From Epichloe hybrida (Eukaryota > Ascomycota > Sordariomycetes > Hypocreales > Clavicipitaceae): a stretch of DNA of 64,000 bases. Positions 36,688 to 48,376 of this stretch are shown here, one piece after another. Positions within the stretch are counted from its first letter, which is position 1; the number at the start of each line of letters is the position of its first letter. The stretch spans positions 248,001-312,000 of the forward strand of contig JAFEKR010000028.1 of NCBI GenBank assembly GCA_019022495.1, in the 5' to 3' direction. The notes beneath the pieces are model-generated. The model did no database searches, had not been told where the DNA came from, and saw only the letters and a program-made list of their open reading frames with translations. A program made the position numbers and the translations under genes.

Positions 36688-38456
36688 TCAAGCCGCCTGC
36701 TCTCTCTCCTCAGCCGAAACTTCAGCAATCATGGGAGTGTATTCGTTGCAAGGGGGTGCTGTGGCACATTCTTCAGATGTATCGACATGACGCTCGCGAG
36801 GGACCCAGAAACATTGCACTGAGCCAATGATGGCAACAATGACGCTTCCATACCAGGCAAGGGCGGTGCAGTTCATTTTGCTGCCATAAGTGTAGAGATA
36901 TCCAGCGACAGGAGGGGCAACCATGCGGCAAGCAGCACCAGCACTGGCAGCCAGCCCGTTCACCTTTCCAAGTGCACTGGATGATGGTGTGGCCTCTTTG
37001 ATAAGAATCAAGAGGAGGGGGTATAGTGTGATGGAGAGAATATTGCGGACTGCCAAACAGACGTAGATGGCAGGGAAGAGGAGAGACTCGGGTACGAGAA
37101 CAAGTAGGGGTACAATTGCGTATATGATAGGATGTAAAACGGTGACAACGAGGAAGAGCTTGAACACACCGACCCTCTCTGCAGCAATGGGGAAGATGAC
37201 AGCTTGTACAAATAGCGCAATCACACCATTGACAGCCATGATCATTCCGACGTCACGCAAAGAGAGCCCCAAGCCACCAGCAGAATTGAAGACAGACAGC
37301 AGACTGGTTACTCTGTCGTTGTCAATGCGACGTTCGTCCTCGAAAAAAATGGGCATGAGATGATCGTAGGTCATGGAGTGATATGTGAAGATGGATAAGG
37401 CGATGATGAAACCGACAACTCGCTTGTTCCAAACCTTGGTGGTCAAACCTGATTTTTCTTGCATGGCCATTTCAGTCATCTGCTCATAGTCGTGCTCGCC
37501 ATCTGAACTTCTGAGAGTTCCATAAGTTTCAGCCCGAAGGTCCACTGCTGGGCGCTTCATGGCATCTGAAGTCTCAATCAGCGGCGTCTCTTCGGAGACA
37601 TATGTATCTGCAGGGAGCGACATGCGCGGCTGCATATCAGGATGGGTCTCTTCGAGTAAGAGAAAACCCAAGATGATGCTGATGAGCAGGAGCGCAGCGC
37701 ATAGGAGATTGGGGAGAAGATACGGGAAACGATCGAACAAGCCTCCTTTGGGAAAAGCATTGGGCCAGGACTTTTGAGGATCGGCAAACGTGCCGCCGAT
37801 GCATGGCCCGATGATTGTGCCTATACTCCATACAAAGGGCATGACAGAAAAAGCTCGCGCTATAATTCAGTCGAATGTTAGCACATGTCTCACAAAGGAA
37901 ATCGAGGACCGCTTTCAATAAGCCCGAGGGATAATAAACCCGCTGTTGTACTTACGTTCGTGTTCGGGTTTGGTGACTAGCTCGCCGACCATCGTCTGAA
38001 TGACGCCGATATTGCCGTTGAGAAGACCACCTATGGCTCTTCCGAGTAATGCTATCCAAATATTGGAGGCGAATCCTACCATGACCATGCTAAACATGGT
38101 GCCCACACATCCAAGCATCAAGACAGGCTTGCGACCAATGCGATCGGATAGGCCGCCCCAATACATGCCCATGAGAGCTTCTGCAAGGGAGAAGGAGGAG
38201 ATAAGAAGACCGGCGTGGAAGGAGGCATCTTCTTCGTTGCCGATTTGGAGCCTTTTAACAAGAGCCCAGGCGTAAGGAAAGATGGAGGTCAGAGCAATTG
38301 GCTCAGCAAGACGCACAATCGCTGTCGAGTGTGTTAGCTATTGATGGGAGTATTGTTATTGCTAGACTTGAGGTGCCTCGTCGTACCTAGTAGAAAGAGT
38401 TGAAGCGTTGGGAAGGCATCGGGATTGCGAAGATGGACTTGCTTTGTTAGGGCCAT
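36688..38456 (-). CDS. DHA1-type MFS transporter
   Basis: Twelve-helix major facilitator, drug:H+ antiporter-1 type; substrate not predictable. Three exons: 38387-38456, 37956-38321 and 36688-37859; introns 65 and 96 bp; 535 aa. Exon 1 encodes MALTKQVHLRNPDAFPTLQ. Motif A is GGLSDRIGRKP in loop 2-3 (about residue 80), motif C-like glycines follow, and PRAFSVMPFVWSIGTIIGP (about residue 150) spans the second splice junction. A central cytosolic loop of about 80 residues carries SEETPLIETSD, a dileucine-like vacuolar/endosomal sorting pattern. The second half holds the remaining six hydrophobic helices. Fungal relatives of this pattern are often annotated as multidrug or ZIFL-like carriers; I infer only a membrane efflux or sorting role. 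Confidence 0.88.
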
Positions 38457-41400
38457 GTTGTTGTTTGTCGTGTGACGGGCGCCTACAACAAGACACGGCA
38501 CGTCGATAAAAAAAGTGCCGATGTTTGTGTGTGCGCGTTTCTCGACAGCTCGCTATGCAGTGTCCCGCGAGGTAGAATTGTGGCGAGTACGTTGTCGAGT
38601 GTCACAAATCAGAACGACAGTCTTTGCACAGTTCAAAGATGCAGTTACTGAATGACAGGAAATAACTTGTTTGTAAAAGAAAAAGTAGGAGAGGTTGCTT
38701 CAGGCCTGAAATGAAAGAAGTAAATTCAGTGGCGGAGTCGAGAGAAGATTGTGTGCTTATTTCTAGTCCGGGCCATCGGGGAGGGGGGGGTGGTAATTAG
38801 TGAGGGGCCCTGGGTGGCGTTGGTGGAACTGGGACCGTGTGTACTCCGTAGCCTGCAGAATATGCCTTCATGCATGCATGATGCATGCATAAAAGCGAAA
38901 CATGCGAATCCGAGCACTGCAAAGATTTAGTTAGACGCAATGGGGCATGTGGCATGTGGGGCGCTAAGGCGAGACAGTGCGATAGTGCGACAGTGCAAAC
39001 GAAAGCGGGCGAGCTAGCAGTGTAGCAACCGTTACGTTGCTCCTTCCTCGGCAAAGAAAGCAAAGAAAGGCCTGCGGGACCGTTGGCTTGCCGCATTGAG
39101 CGCTCATGTCATGTCATGTCTCACCTGCAGCATCGAATCAGGCGAAGATGTCTCAACCCCAGGCATTGTTTGTCCGCTTCCATTCTTTGCAAGTCCCTTC
39201 GTCGGCCTGCGGCAACGCTCTAAATGCTTTCGTGTGAACCCTGATTTTAGGGCACATGGGATTGCGTCTGGTGTGGTGGATGATGAATGGCGATACGATG
39301 GCTGCTTTGTACGATGTCACTGCGAGGGAGGCACGGAAGGCACCTCCGGCCGCTCCGGCCGAGTGGCGGTGCGGAGCCATTGTTGACAACGCGACGCAAC
39401 GGCCAAGGAGACTCCCGCTTACAAGAATTTGCATCTCGATCGGAGTATGAGTCAGTTCTGTAATTAGTAGTGAGAGAGATGGATGGAGGAGTGTCACTTG
39501 ATATTATTACCCCTTGCGAATACCCCTTCACCGCATGTCGCATTGTACATGGGTACTCCATGTGGTGGCTACAGCTAGCTTGTACATCCATCCAGGTTCA
39601 CGCAATAGATAGACTGTAATCCGTACATGTGCCTTTTCCTGCATGTGTTCGGTGCCGCCCTTCTTTTCTTCCTTGTCACAACGAATGGGAGAAGGTCAAA
39701 AGAGTGTGCTAGCCAGCTCAACAAGGCGATAAATAGTTGGTATCATATTTCACTATATTTCAATGGCATGTCGATTTCCATCACCTTCTCCTCGCCCCCA
39801 CCCGACGGAGAGATCTACTCCCACCATCTTCTTCCACGACCTTTCCTGCTGGCTGGAGAGTTTGTCCAATTGGCGTTGAATCATGTGAATGGTCACATCG
39901 TCCGCAATCCCGCCGCATCGAACCTGATAGACAGGAAGTACATACACCGACAATCGGTGCTGTGCAGCCCTTCGTGGCATTCTTTGTTTTCGCGAGCGCA
40001 TCTTCCCGGGCTACCAAGGTCAGGCCGGCCCAAGTAACGCAATCGATGCTGAGATTGTCAGCCAAAGATGCGTGCAATCAGACGCATTGATGGTTCATCA
40101 TTCGGGATGCATGCACTTTCCCTATATATATATATGGATTTTAATAGTTTGGAAGTCGTTACATGTATGTCCAATGAGCCGCGTGCTGCCGTGGTACTTT
40201 GACGCCCCCCCACTCCACAGCTCCGTCATCGCACCACCCACGGACGGACCGGGCTGCAAGTTTGTGGCTGCTGGATCCAATTTTGCTGATGCGACCTCCG
40301 CCCATATGCATCTATGGAGCTGCGCTAGCTGGGGGCGTACGCTAGCTCCCGTTATCGCTACACACACGCCCAACCTCGCTCGCTCTCGTTCCTGCGGCGG
40401 CGCGGCAGACGTCCCAGCGAAGCAAGTTTGGCCGTTCAACGCATTATCGCAGAGGGTGTTATCGTTCCTTTTTTGCATCCCTCCTCATCATTTCAGCCCT
40501 CTTATGTTTACTGTATCAGTCAACAACCAACCATACCTTTTTACCCCCGCCTTTTTTTTCAAATCTTGCCCCCCCCCTTTACCCAATGCCCATGGAAGGG
40601 AGCAGTTTATCCTGTTGTTATAGGAATCTGGTTGGAACGATATATGGTGTTGTCATTGACGCCCAAGGATTCAACTCAACTGAACGTTTCAGCTGTTTTT
40701 AAATGGAGACCCGATTTATCCCGAGGTTATCAGAAAGTTTGCTCCGTACACAACGATAGACTGGTACCCGAGCCCAGATATCACTACCCGCTCGGTTCCC
40801 TGAGATATCTGCCGTGATAGCCCCCCATGTCTGAAAATAACAAGGATTCGGTGCGGTTCTATCAAGTACGGACGTAGCCACAAACGATGTCTGGAACGGT
40901 TGTCTGACACATAGCGGCATGTACTGCGTTTTCATCCCGCAACCCAAAAGCTCCCTGCCTACACTGGACCATCAGATCGCAAGGCTGCTGAGAGGTAGCC
41001 TCATTCGCGCCATGAGTCTTGACACGACCAGTGTGATCGAGGCGCTGGAAATGCAAATGCTTTGCGGGATGGGCCGCAGGCTCTGACCGCGAGCATTACA
41101 TCGGAGACACGACCAGCGGTATGGACTCTCCGCTTTCGAGAAACCGCCAAATTTGGAGGTGAGGGGTAAGCATATCAGATTAGTTATTGGTGATGTCAGC
41201 ATGAAGGTGACTTCTGGCGCAATCGGCATTCACTACATAGTTAGTATCCACTGGGAGTCGACATGTTCGTACATAATCCATAGGACCTTGTCCCCTGTGT
41301 ATATGTACTTGCAATGAAAGAAGAAGCGGCACATGGAATGGCCTGGCGAATGAGAGGGCACCGGGACTAGTTCTCGCCACTTCGTCTCACGTAAGTTGGG

Positions 41401-41596
41401 GTGTGCACCAAGAGTTTGCTGAAGCAGCCCGACTCCCATCGTTACTTGAATATGCAAGACACGAGCTCTTCGGAAGGGGTGTGTAAAATGTAATCCGATG
41501 CCTGTTGAATTCGCTTCAAAGCCAACGCAAAACCTTGCAGCTCCGAAGCCGCAAGGTGTGTGAAAACCCCCCCCATTGAACAAAGTCCCAAATGAG
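38457..41596. other. Large spacer without recognisable gene (3.1 kb)
   Basis: Located between the 5' end of the MFS transporter and the 3' end of the FHIT-like gene. Contains a TACTCCGTA motif at 38842-38850, an ATGCATGCAT-rich palindromic cluster at about 38867-38892, an ATCCGTACATGT string near 39614, TA repeats at about 40121-40136, and C-runs near 40205 and 40570. Open frames reach about 180 codons but are low in complexity or match nothing I know. A fast-evolving short gene or non-coding RNA cannot be excluded. Confidence 0.5.
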
Positions 41597-42379
41597 TTAT
41601 CTACGTCCGTAGACAGACCCCATCTGCTTCAAAGCCTCTCGATATTGCTCCGCCTCATCCTCCATATCCTCCGCGGTCCTAGCATTCCTATCATGATCCT
41701 CAATCGGGGGCATCGCACCGCCAGGAGCGGGACGACGCTCTCGATCCCACAGAGCGCCCCCCACGTTGCCATCCTCACTCGCCATCTTGGTATAGATGAC
41801 GTCGGGTTTTTCGCCCACGTCGTTTGCCCTCCGCGGAATCACGTGGACATGGACATGCGGCACCGTCTGGCCCGAGTCCGGGCCATCCTGGATTGCGATG
41901 GTAAAGCTGCCGGAAAGCAGATGCTCGGGGTCGGGGAAGTATTTCTTCGCCAGCATCTTCTGCGTGAGCTGCACCGCGCCGAACAGATCCGCCGTCTCGG
42001 CAGGACACAAATCCGTGAGTCGAAGGTGCTGCCTGAGGGGGCACACGAGAACGTGTCCCGGGACAAGGGGTTTGAGGTTGACTAGGGCAAAGGAGTGTGG
42101 CGTGGTGAGAAATACCTGAAGTGAAGAAAGTATGTTAGTCGTGACCAGTTGCAAGCAAGATTCAGCGCGTAAAAATGGCCATCTGCCTCCCGTGTGTAAG
42201 AAAAGTGTTTTTATTTTATTTTGAATAAAATTTGATGTTTAAAATTTTACCTGTTTCGTGACCTCAAAGGGACCAAATTTGATCGTTCGGCTCCCTGCTC
42301 CAGTCGTGGATGCCATGGTGGCCCTGGAAAGTGACGTGGATGAAAAGCTTCTCGTTGCAACGAATACAGACCGCAACAT
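41597..42379 (-). CDS. HNT2: FHIT-like Ap3A hydrolase (HIT family), possible dual targeting
   Basis: Bis(5'-adenosyl)-triphosphatase of the Fhit branch of the HIT superfamily. Two exons with a 135-bp intron (42116-42250, donor GTAAAA, acceptor TTCAG). The cytosolic form starts at 42316 (MASTTGAGSRTIKFGPFEV), giving 194 aa. A second in-frame ATG at 42379 adds 21 residues (MLRSVFVATRSFSSTSLSRAT) with arginines, serines and no acids, a textbook mitochondrial presequence; that form is 215 aa. The HIT motif HVHVHV lies in QTVPHVHVHVIPRR, preceded by SFALVNLKPLVPGHVLVCP and a Q-rich GPDSGQT segment typical of Fhit. The C-terminal 70 residues are charged and variable. The feature span uses the longer form; which start predominates is not determinable here. 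Confidence 0.88.
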
Positions 42380-43006
42380 GCTATGGGTTGTGTCAGACAA
42401 ATAGTTGCGTGCATCAATCGATGCAATATCAAGACTATCGAGGCGAGTTTCTACAGGATTCGTGACCAGGTTGCCGCGTGGTAAAGGTTAACGAACGCGG
42501 CACGAATGAAGGTGAGAGTTGATGAAGGCTGGTTCTGAGGTTGATGGATGGATGGATGGCACTCAGTGGCCAGGGTGTTGAGACATTCCCATCGCCCGCA
42601 TCGCCCCCATCGCCCGCGCTGACTGGACTGGATGCTCTCCCCACTCGACTTCCAAATTAATTCAACTTCACTCCTAGTCTCGTACATATCGAACCCATCA
42701 ACTGGAGTCGACTCTAGGAAAGAACCAAGTCGAGGCTGGTAAGAATCGCGACGAGTGCCATGTATTGATGGCATAGCAGCATATGATTTTTACCCGTTGG
42801 AGAATTCTTGAATCCAGCTCGGTAGAACAACGAAAACCATTCTGGTATTCTTATGTGACATTCCCAATAAAGTTGCCATGGGCATACATTATTCTTCTAA
42901 AAGATCGTTTGCGCGGTCGAAATTGCAGTGTGCCTTGAACTCTAAACCTCCGCTAATGCTACTACTAATTGAACAAAGGGTACGCATCTATGTAGAAAAA
43001 GAAACA
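42380..43006. other. Spacer between FHIT-like gene and MFS relic
   Basis: About 0.6 kb; 5' side of the FHIT-like gene and 3' side of the interrupted MFS gene. Contains GATG tetranucleotide repeats at about 42541-42559 and CATCGCCC repeats near 42590-42615. No gene recognised. Confidence 0.5.
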
Positions 43007-45011
43007 CTAGTATCGCAGTTGGTCCTCGTTCAAGGGAAGATTGGCGACTCTAGTGCCGAAGGGATCAGGCACTCGCCCATCGAGAGGCTCTTCGGGAGGC
43101 TCTTCGAGAGGCTCTTGCTCTTCTTCCGTATGCTCCCCCCAATGAACTAGGGCAAGCCACGCGTTAGCGGATCAGAACAAATCATGAGATGGTATCGTCG
43201 GCACTTACCATTCGGCGTGACGAGAAAAGTGCAAAGAAAAGCAAAACTGAAAAGACCTGTGAGGGCGACGAAGATTGCCTGTGGGTAAGTAACAACAGTT
43301 GCGGCGTAAAGCCCATTGAATACAACCGGATTGATGACTCTGACCAGCGCTTGCAGCATTCCGATGGCACCAAGAACTCTACCAATCCGATCATGAGGAA
43401 CATGCTTGGTCACAACAGACTGACTAGTTGCGCTACCAAGACCGCCGAATGCAGTAATCATGGCGCTGCCGACGAAAAGACCTGCGGTTCTTGCCAAAGT
43501 ATATCCGACATAGCCCAAGATATCTGAAAGAAGGGCAAAACGGAGAATCCACATATCGACATGATCGGCCCCGCCGTTCTTGTCCTGGGGGGTGAACCCA
43601 GTCTCTCGTCTTTTCTTGGCGGCAGGACGTGTTCTGAAGAAATAGTTGATAATGGGGAACACGCCCATCAGGGCAACAACGCGAACCATGGAAACAGCGG
43701 AAATAAACCGAGACGACTCAGGGGTTTGCCAATTAAAGGTATACTGGGCATACAAAATGATGACTTGACCTGCAGCCATGGCGCCTCCCATAATGATCAT
43801 GTCACACGTTGCTAGAGCGACCAAGTTAAGGCGCAACTTTGTGGAGGTTCCGCGTTCCCGAGGCCAGAGGACTGATAAAGCTGCGAAAGGGTTCTTTTCT
43901 CGAACCGAGGAAATCCAGGACGTCGGTCATTGCCGCCGCTCGAGCTTTTCTTTGCGATGCTTTTCTTGGGCGGCAAGCTGCTTCTTCTTGGACAAGGATT
44001 CTGGGATAACAAACCCCACGAGAATGATGAAAGTAGAGTGAGCCACCAAGCAGATATAAAAGACCGACACCAGGCTTCCAGTCAGTTTCACGATCTCTCC
44101 ACCGAGGAACTGGCCCAGAGCAAGACCCGTGAAGAGACAGGCATGGATGTAGCCGATAGCCACAGCACGCTTCGAAGGTGGTGTGCAATCACTCGTGTAA
44201 GACTGTGTGAGGATGTTACCAGCTGTGAAAGAGCCAGTCACTCCATCAAGCATAGCTCCGAGGACCAACCAACGGTAGTCGACAGTCTGCGGGAATTTAG
44301 CCGCGAAAATCGTGATGACCTCACCCAGCAACCCACCACAGGAAGCAAGAGCGAGCAGCTGGCGACGACCAAATCGATCCGACAGATTTCCAAGCTTGGG
44401 AGCGACGAAAGCACTCAGCAGTCCAGTACACAAGTTCATGACCAGCATGAAGGTTGCGACGTGCTTTTGAACCTCTGGGCTTCTACAGTGTGGATTGTCG
44501 GTTCCAAGACCGGTTGGGCTAAAGGCTTCACCAGGATGCAGAAGCTCCTGGCTGGCGAAATATCGCTGGCAGACTAATTCGAGTATACTATATTGCATCG
44601 AAGTCAGATTATGGTCAGTGGCGACTCAAACGAGGCAACTGCCGGACGAGAATGTGAAAATGGACTTGGCTGACGGATTTAATTTTGGGACGATAACACT
44701 TCCAAACGCCAGTGTATATATCGCGTATGGACCTAATAGCCAAAAAACCTGCGTCTTTACGGTCAGGTCATGATGGTCAGCGACAATGATGACGGCACAA
44801 GACGTACGGACGGTTGGCGCCACCAGGGCAAATCCTTGAAATCGGCAAGACCATCCCAGCCACCGCTGGCACCATCTGTGGCTACTCTGTTCTCATCCTC
44901 TCCACATTCAGGCGCAAGCAGACGAGTGGCCTCCATGTCTTCCGCTCCGAGCGAGTCTGTATTTATCCTAGGCTCGTCTTGCGACGTCGAGCTGAAACGA
45001 CGAGCCACCAT
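43007..45011 (-). pseudogene. MFS transporter with single in-frame TGA
   Basis: Major facilitator with 12 predicted helices; substrate unknown. Reconstructed exons: 44808-45011, 44675-44748, 43209-44587 and 43007-43146; introns 59, 87 and 62 bp, all phase-consistent, total 599 codons. Exon 1 starts MVARRFSSTSQDEPRI; helix 1 begins VFWLLGPYAIYTLAF; motif A is GNLSDRFGRRQLL; the C terminus has a short EEPLEEPPEEPL repeat and ends DQLRY. A TGA at 43927-43929 falls in the central loop between helices 6 and 7 (after KEKLERRQ); the same frame resumes at PTSWISSVREKNPFAALSVL with no shift. No intron in phase removes it. It could derive from CGA by one C-to-T change. Either a recent nonsense mutation, readthrough or error. 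The second donor (GTCAGC) is non-canonical but phase-correct. Confidence 0.75.
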
Positions 45012-45702
45012 TTCGTATGGGAGAGTCGACAGCTGTTTTTTTGTATTCGTTAATAGAACCGGGACAAGGCGATACGGGACCAGCAGCTCGACAAAGGTCC
45101 TAGTTGAAATTCTGGTGAAATTCTGGTGATAAGAATTCCTTGTCAAACCAACCTGGCGGTAGCCTCGGTGATGTGAGGTAGTGGCACGGTTGCGTTCATA
45201 GTCTCATGTCGCAGAAAAGCGATGCCCAAATCATAATCAAGGATTGATGCTCAATCCGTTTGAAGAGGTAACAAGCAATGAAGGAGACACCTGTCTGGGT
45301 CGAAGACAGGTCAGGGAGTGAGAGAGCTTGATTTGACCAGCGATGAGTGGCTCCGAGGCCGAGAGAAGGGATGGAATGACAACGACTTACTAATAATAAT
45401 GACGGCGTTGTACGCTGGGGAAACGGCTCTAACATAATCCGTAATTAGCAACTGATATTAACGACAACCGTTCGACCGTGTGTGTGGGCCCCTGCTTTAG
45501 AAGCTTGGTGGGGCGGGCGAGAAGTGGAATCTGCCAATCAGCATGCTTCAGAAATTCATCCAGCTGACTCAGCACGTAAAGTGCCTGAGCGACAGAGCAT
45601 TCGAGGTCCAACATTTTCCAGATCCTCGAATGGCAGGAATCTGATCTGCTCGAGAGCAGTTATCCGCAAACCTTCTTTGCGCAACATTCAGCCGTCGCCA
45701 TC
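45012..45702. other. Divergent promoter of MFS relic and CEF1
   Basis: About 0.7 kb between two genes transcribed outward. Holds TAATCCGTAATTAGC at 45435-45449, whose CCGTAATTAGC core recurs at 59629. No additional gene recognised. Confidence 0.5.
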
Positions 45703-48157
45703 ATGCCGGTTGTCAAGGGAGGTGTCTGGACCAACATTGAGGATGAGATTCTCAAAGCTGCCGTCTCAAAGTATGGCCTGAATCAATGGGCACGCGTGTC
45801 GTCGCTGTTGGCGCGCAAGACACCCAAGCAGTGTAAAGCTCGATGGAACGAGTGGCTGGATCCTAGTATCAAGAAGATCGAATGGAGCAAAGATGAAGAT
45901 GAGAAGCTGTTGCACTTGGCCAAGATTATGCCGACGCAATGGCGGACCATTGCCCCCATCGTCGGTCGCACTGCGAATCAGTGCCTTGAGCGATACCAGA
46001 AGCTACTGGACGAAGCCGAAGCCCGCGAGTCGTCCAGCTTAGGGCTGATGGGCCCAGATGGCGGCGAGACGCAAGCACCAAGCGCCGACGACGTTAGACG
46101 ATTGCGCCCTGGCGAGCTTGACCCCGATCCCGAAACGAAGCCCGCCCGACCTGACACCATCGATCTCGACGAAGATGAGAAGGAAATGTTGAGCGAAGCC
46201 CGTGCTCGTCTAGCCAACACGCAGGGTAAAAAGGCCAAGCGGAAAGCTAGAGAGCGTCAGCAAGAAGAGTCTCGCCGTATTGCTTCCCTGCAGAAGCGAC
46301 GAGAACTCAAAACTGCTGGCATCAACATCAAAATCACAACGCGCAAAAAGGGAGAAATGGACTATAATGCCGATATCCCCTTTGAGAAGAAGGCAGCAGC
46401 TGGGTTTTACGACACATCCGAGGAGCTCACGCGAAACGAACTGCAGCGCAAGGCGTTCGATCCCCAGAAGCTTAACCTGCAAACGAAACGAAAGGGAGAC
46501 GAAGAGGAGGATGGAGACCGCAAGAGAAGAAAAAACGAGAAGGATGGTCTTTCTGAGTCACAAAAGGCTGCAATCAAGGCTGGTCAGATGCAAAAGATCC
46601 GAGAAGCCGAACAGAGCAGCAAGCGCCGTGCTTTGAATCTGCCTGCACCCCAGGTGAGCGAAGGCGATCTGGAGGAGATTATTAAGATGCGGAAAATAGG
46701 AGAGGCTGCCAATGCTGTGGCGAGGGAAAGTGATAACGATGCCACCAGAGGATTCGTCAACTCGTACTCGACGCTAAACACCAATGCCCCTATTCGAACC
46801 CCCAAAGCCCCCGAGCAAGAAGATCACATCGCCAACGAAATTCGCAACATTCGGGCGCTGAATGAAACCAAATCTGCACTTCTTGGTGGCGAGAACACAC
46901 CTCTCCACGAAGGTGCAGGATCGACGGGCTTTGAAGGCATTGCGCCAAGGAAGCAAACCATGGCGACTCCTAATCCTCTGGCAACTCCCCTGCGAGCCAA
47001 GGGTGTCGATGCCACGCCAGTCCGTCCTGGACAGACGCCCATGCGAACGCCTCGCGACACATTCGCCTTGAACAAAGAAGACGATACATCGGTTGGCGCT
47101 ACACCACGCGACGTCAGAACGCACGAGCTCGCAATGCGAAGTCAGTTGCGATCCGGTCTTGCCTCGCTCCCCAAACCAAAAGATACGGAATGGGAGTTTG
47201 AGATTCCCGACGAGCAACAAGAGGGTGCACGAGGGGGAAGCGCCCAGGAAGAAGAGGACGCCGCAGAGCGAGACCGAAGAGAGCAAGGAAGACGCGCAGC
47301 CGAGGAAGAGCTCGAAAGACGACGCAGAACGCAAGTCATGCAGAGAGAACTACCAAGGCCGCTGGTCGTCGACTTGGCAGCGCTGCTCAAGAAAGCAGAC
47401 CGACTCCAGAGCGCCGCGGAATCCATGGTTGCCAGAGAAACAGCCTTGCTCGTGGCCAACGATGCAGCCAAATTCCCGATGCCCGGCTCACAAGTCAAGG
47501 GCGCCCCCCCTGGCACCCTTGATCGTTTCGACGACGCCTCTCTCGCAGACGCCCGCCTCCTGATCCTGTCCGAAACCAAGCCCCGACCTTCTGTCCAAGA
47601 GATTCAGACCTTGTTCGATGGTCGAGCAAAGAGCTCCCTACTCCTAGGGCTCGGATGCTACACCGATGACGAGCAAGAGCAGGGCGACGCCATGCGCACT
47701 GCCTTTGACGTGAGTCATCTCATCTTCTCTCCAATTCTTCTTGCTCTATTCCCCAAGCTCCCCCCCCCGTAAGACCCTCTCAGTCCCCTGTTTCACGTCC
47801 CAACTAATCCGAACAAAACAGGCCGTGCAAGACTCCATCATGTCATCGGCTGAACAGGGCGCCAAGCTCGAAAAGAAGCTTGCCTTGCATCTTGGCGGCT
47901 ACCAAAAACGCCAAAAGATGCTCAAAGAAAAGATCGGCAACGCCACGGATGCGCTGGAAAAGGCCAAAAATGCACTAGGCGGGTTCAAAACGCTCGCCAT
48001 CTCGGAAGATGTCGCCATCGAGAGGCGGCTAGCTTCACTCAGGGACGAGGTCATGTATGTTACTAGGCGGGAGAGGGAAGCGCAAGAGGAGTACAGGAAG
48101 GCGAGGGATGAGTTGGATGCTCTGAGGGGAGCCGGGACGAACGGATACCACCATTAG
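45703..48157 (+). CDS. CEF1: Pre-mRNA splicing factor CEF1/CDC5
   Basis: Myb-repeat core component of the Prp19 complex (NTC) required for spliceosome activation. Two exons, 45703-47709 and 47822-48157, separated by a 112-bp intron (GTGAGT...AACAG, branch-like CTAAT); 780 aa. Two Myb repeats at the N terminus (about 6-55 and 58-106): [32 protein letters not shown], then [20 protein letters not shown] and [16 protein letters not shown] lysine/arginine-rich region and TPLR-type threonine-proline motifs (several ATP.R.P / TPRD sites, about 415-470) follow, potential phosphosites. The C-terminal region is charged and coiled, ending [10 protein letters not shown]. Start and domain order match the family. 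Confidence 0.95.
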
Positions 48158-48376
48158 GGGGTTAGATAGGTTATGCGCGGCATAGCGCGCACGGCGAGTA
48201 TTTACAATTCAATCATCAATCTATTACGCAGACATGTCGATTAAGCGCGCATATGCCACGAAGCTTTTTGCTACCATTATGCTCCCCTAAATATTATAGA
48301 AGAATCATCAATCTCACAATGATCCTCGTCCTGCCCGTCACGCGCATTACGCCGCCTCCTCCCTTTCCCCCGAACC

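Noticed and set aside
38867..38892. ATGCATGCAT cluster as a protein operator
   Set aside because: Simple palindromic tetramer repeats of this kind are common in fungal spacers; no second evidence of function.
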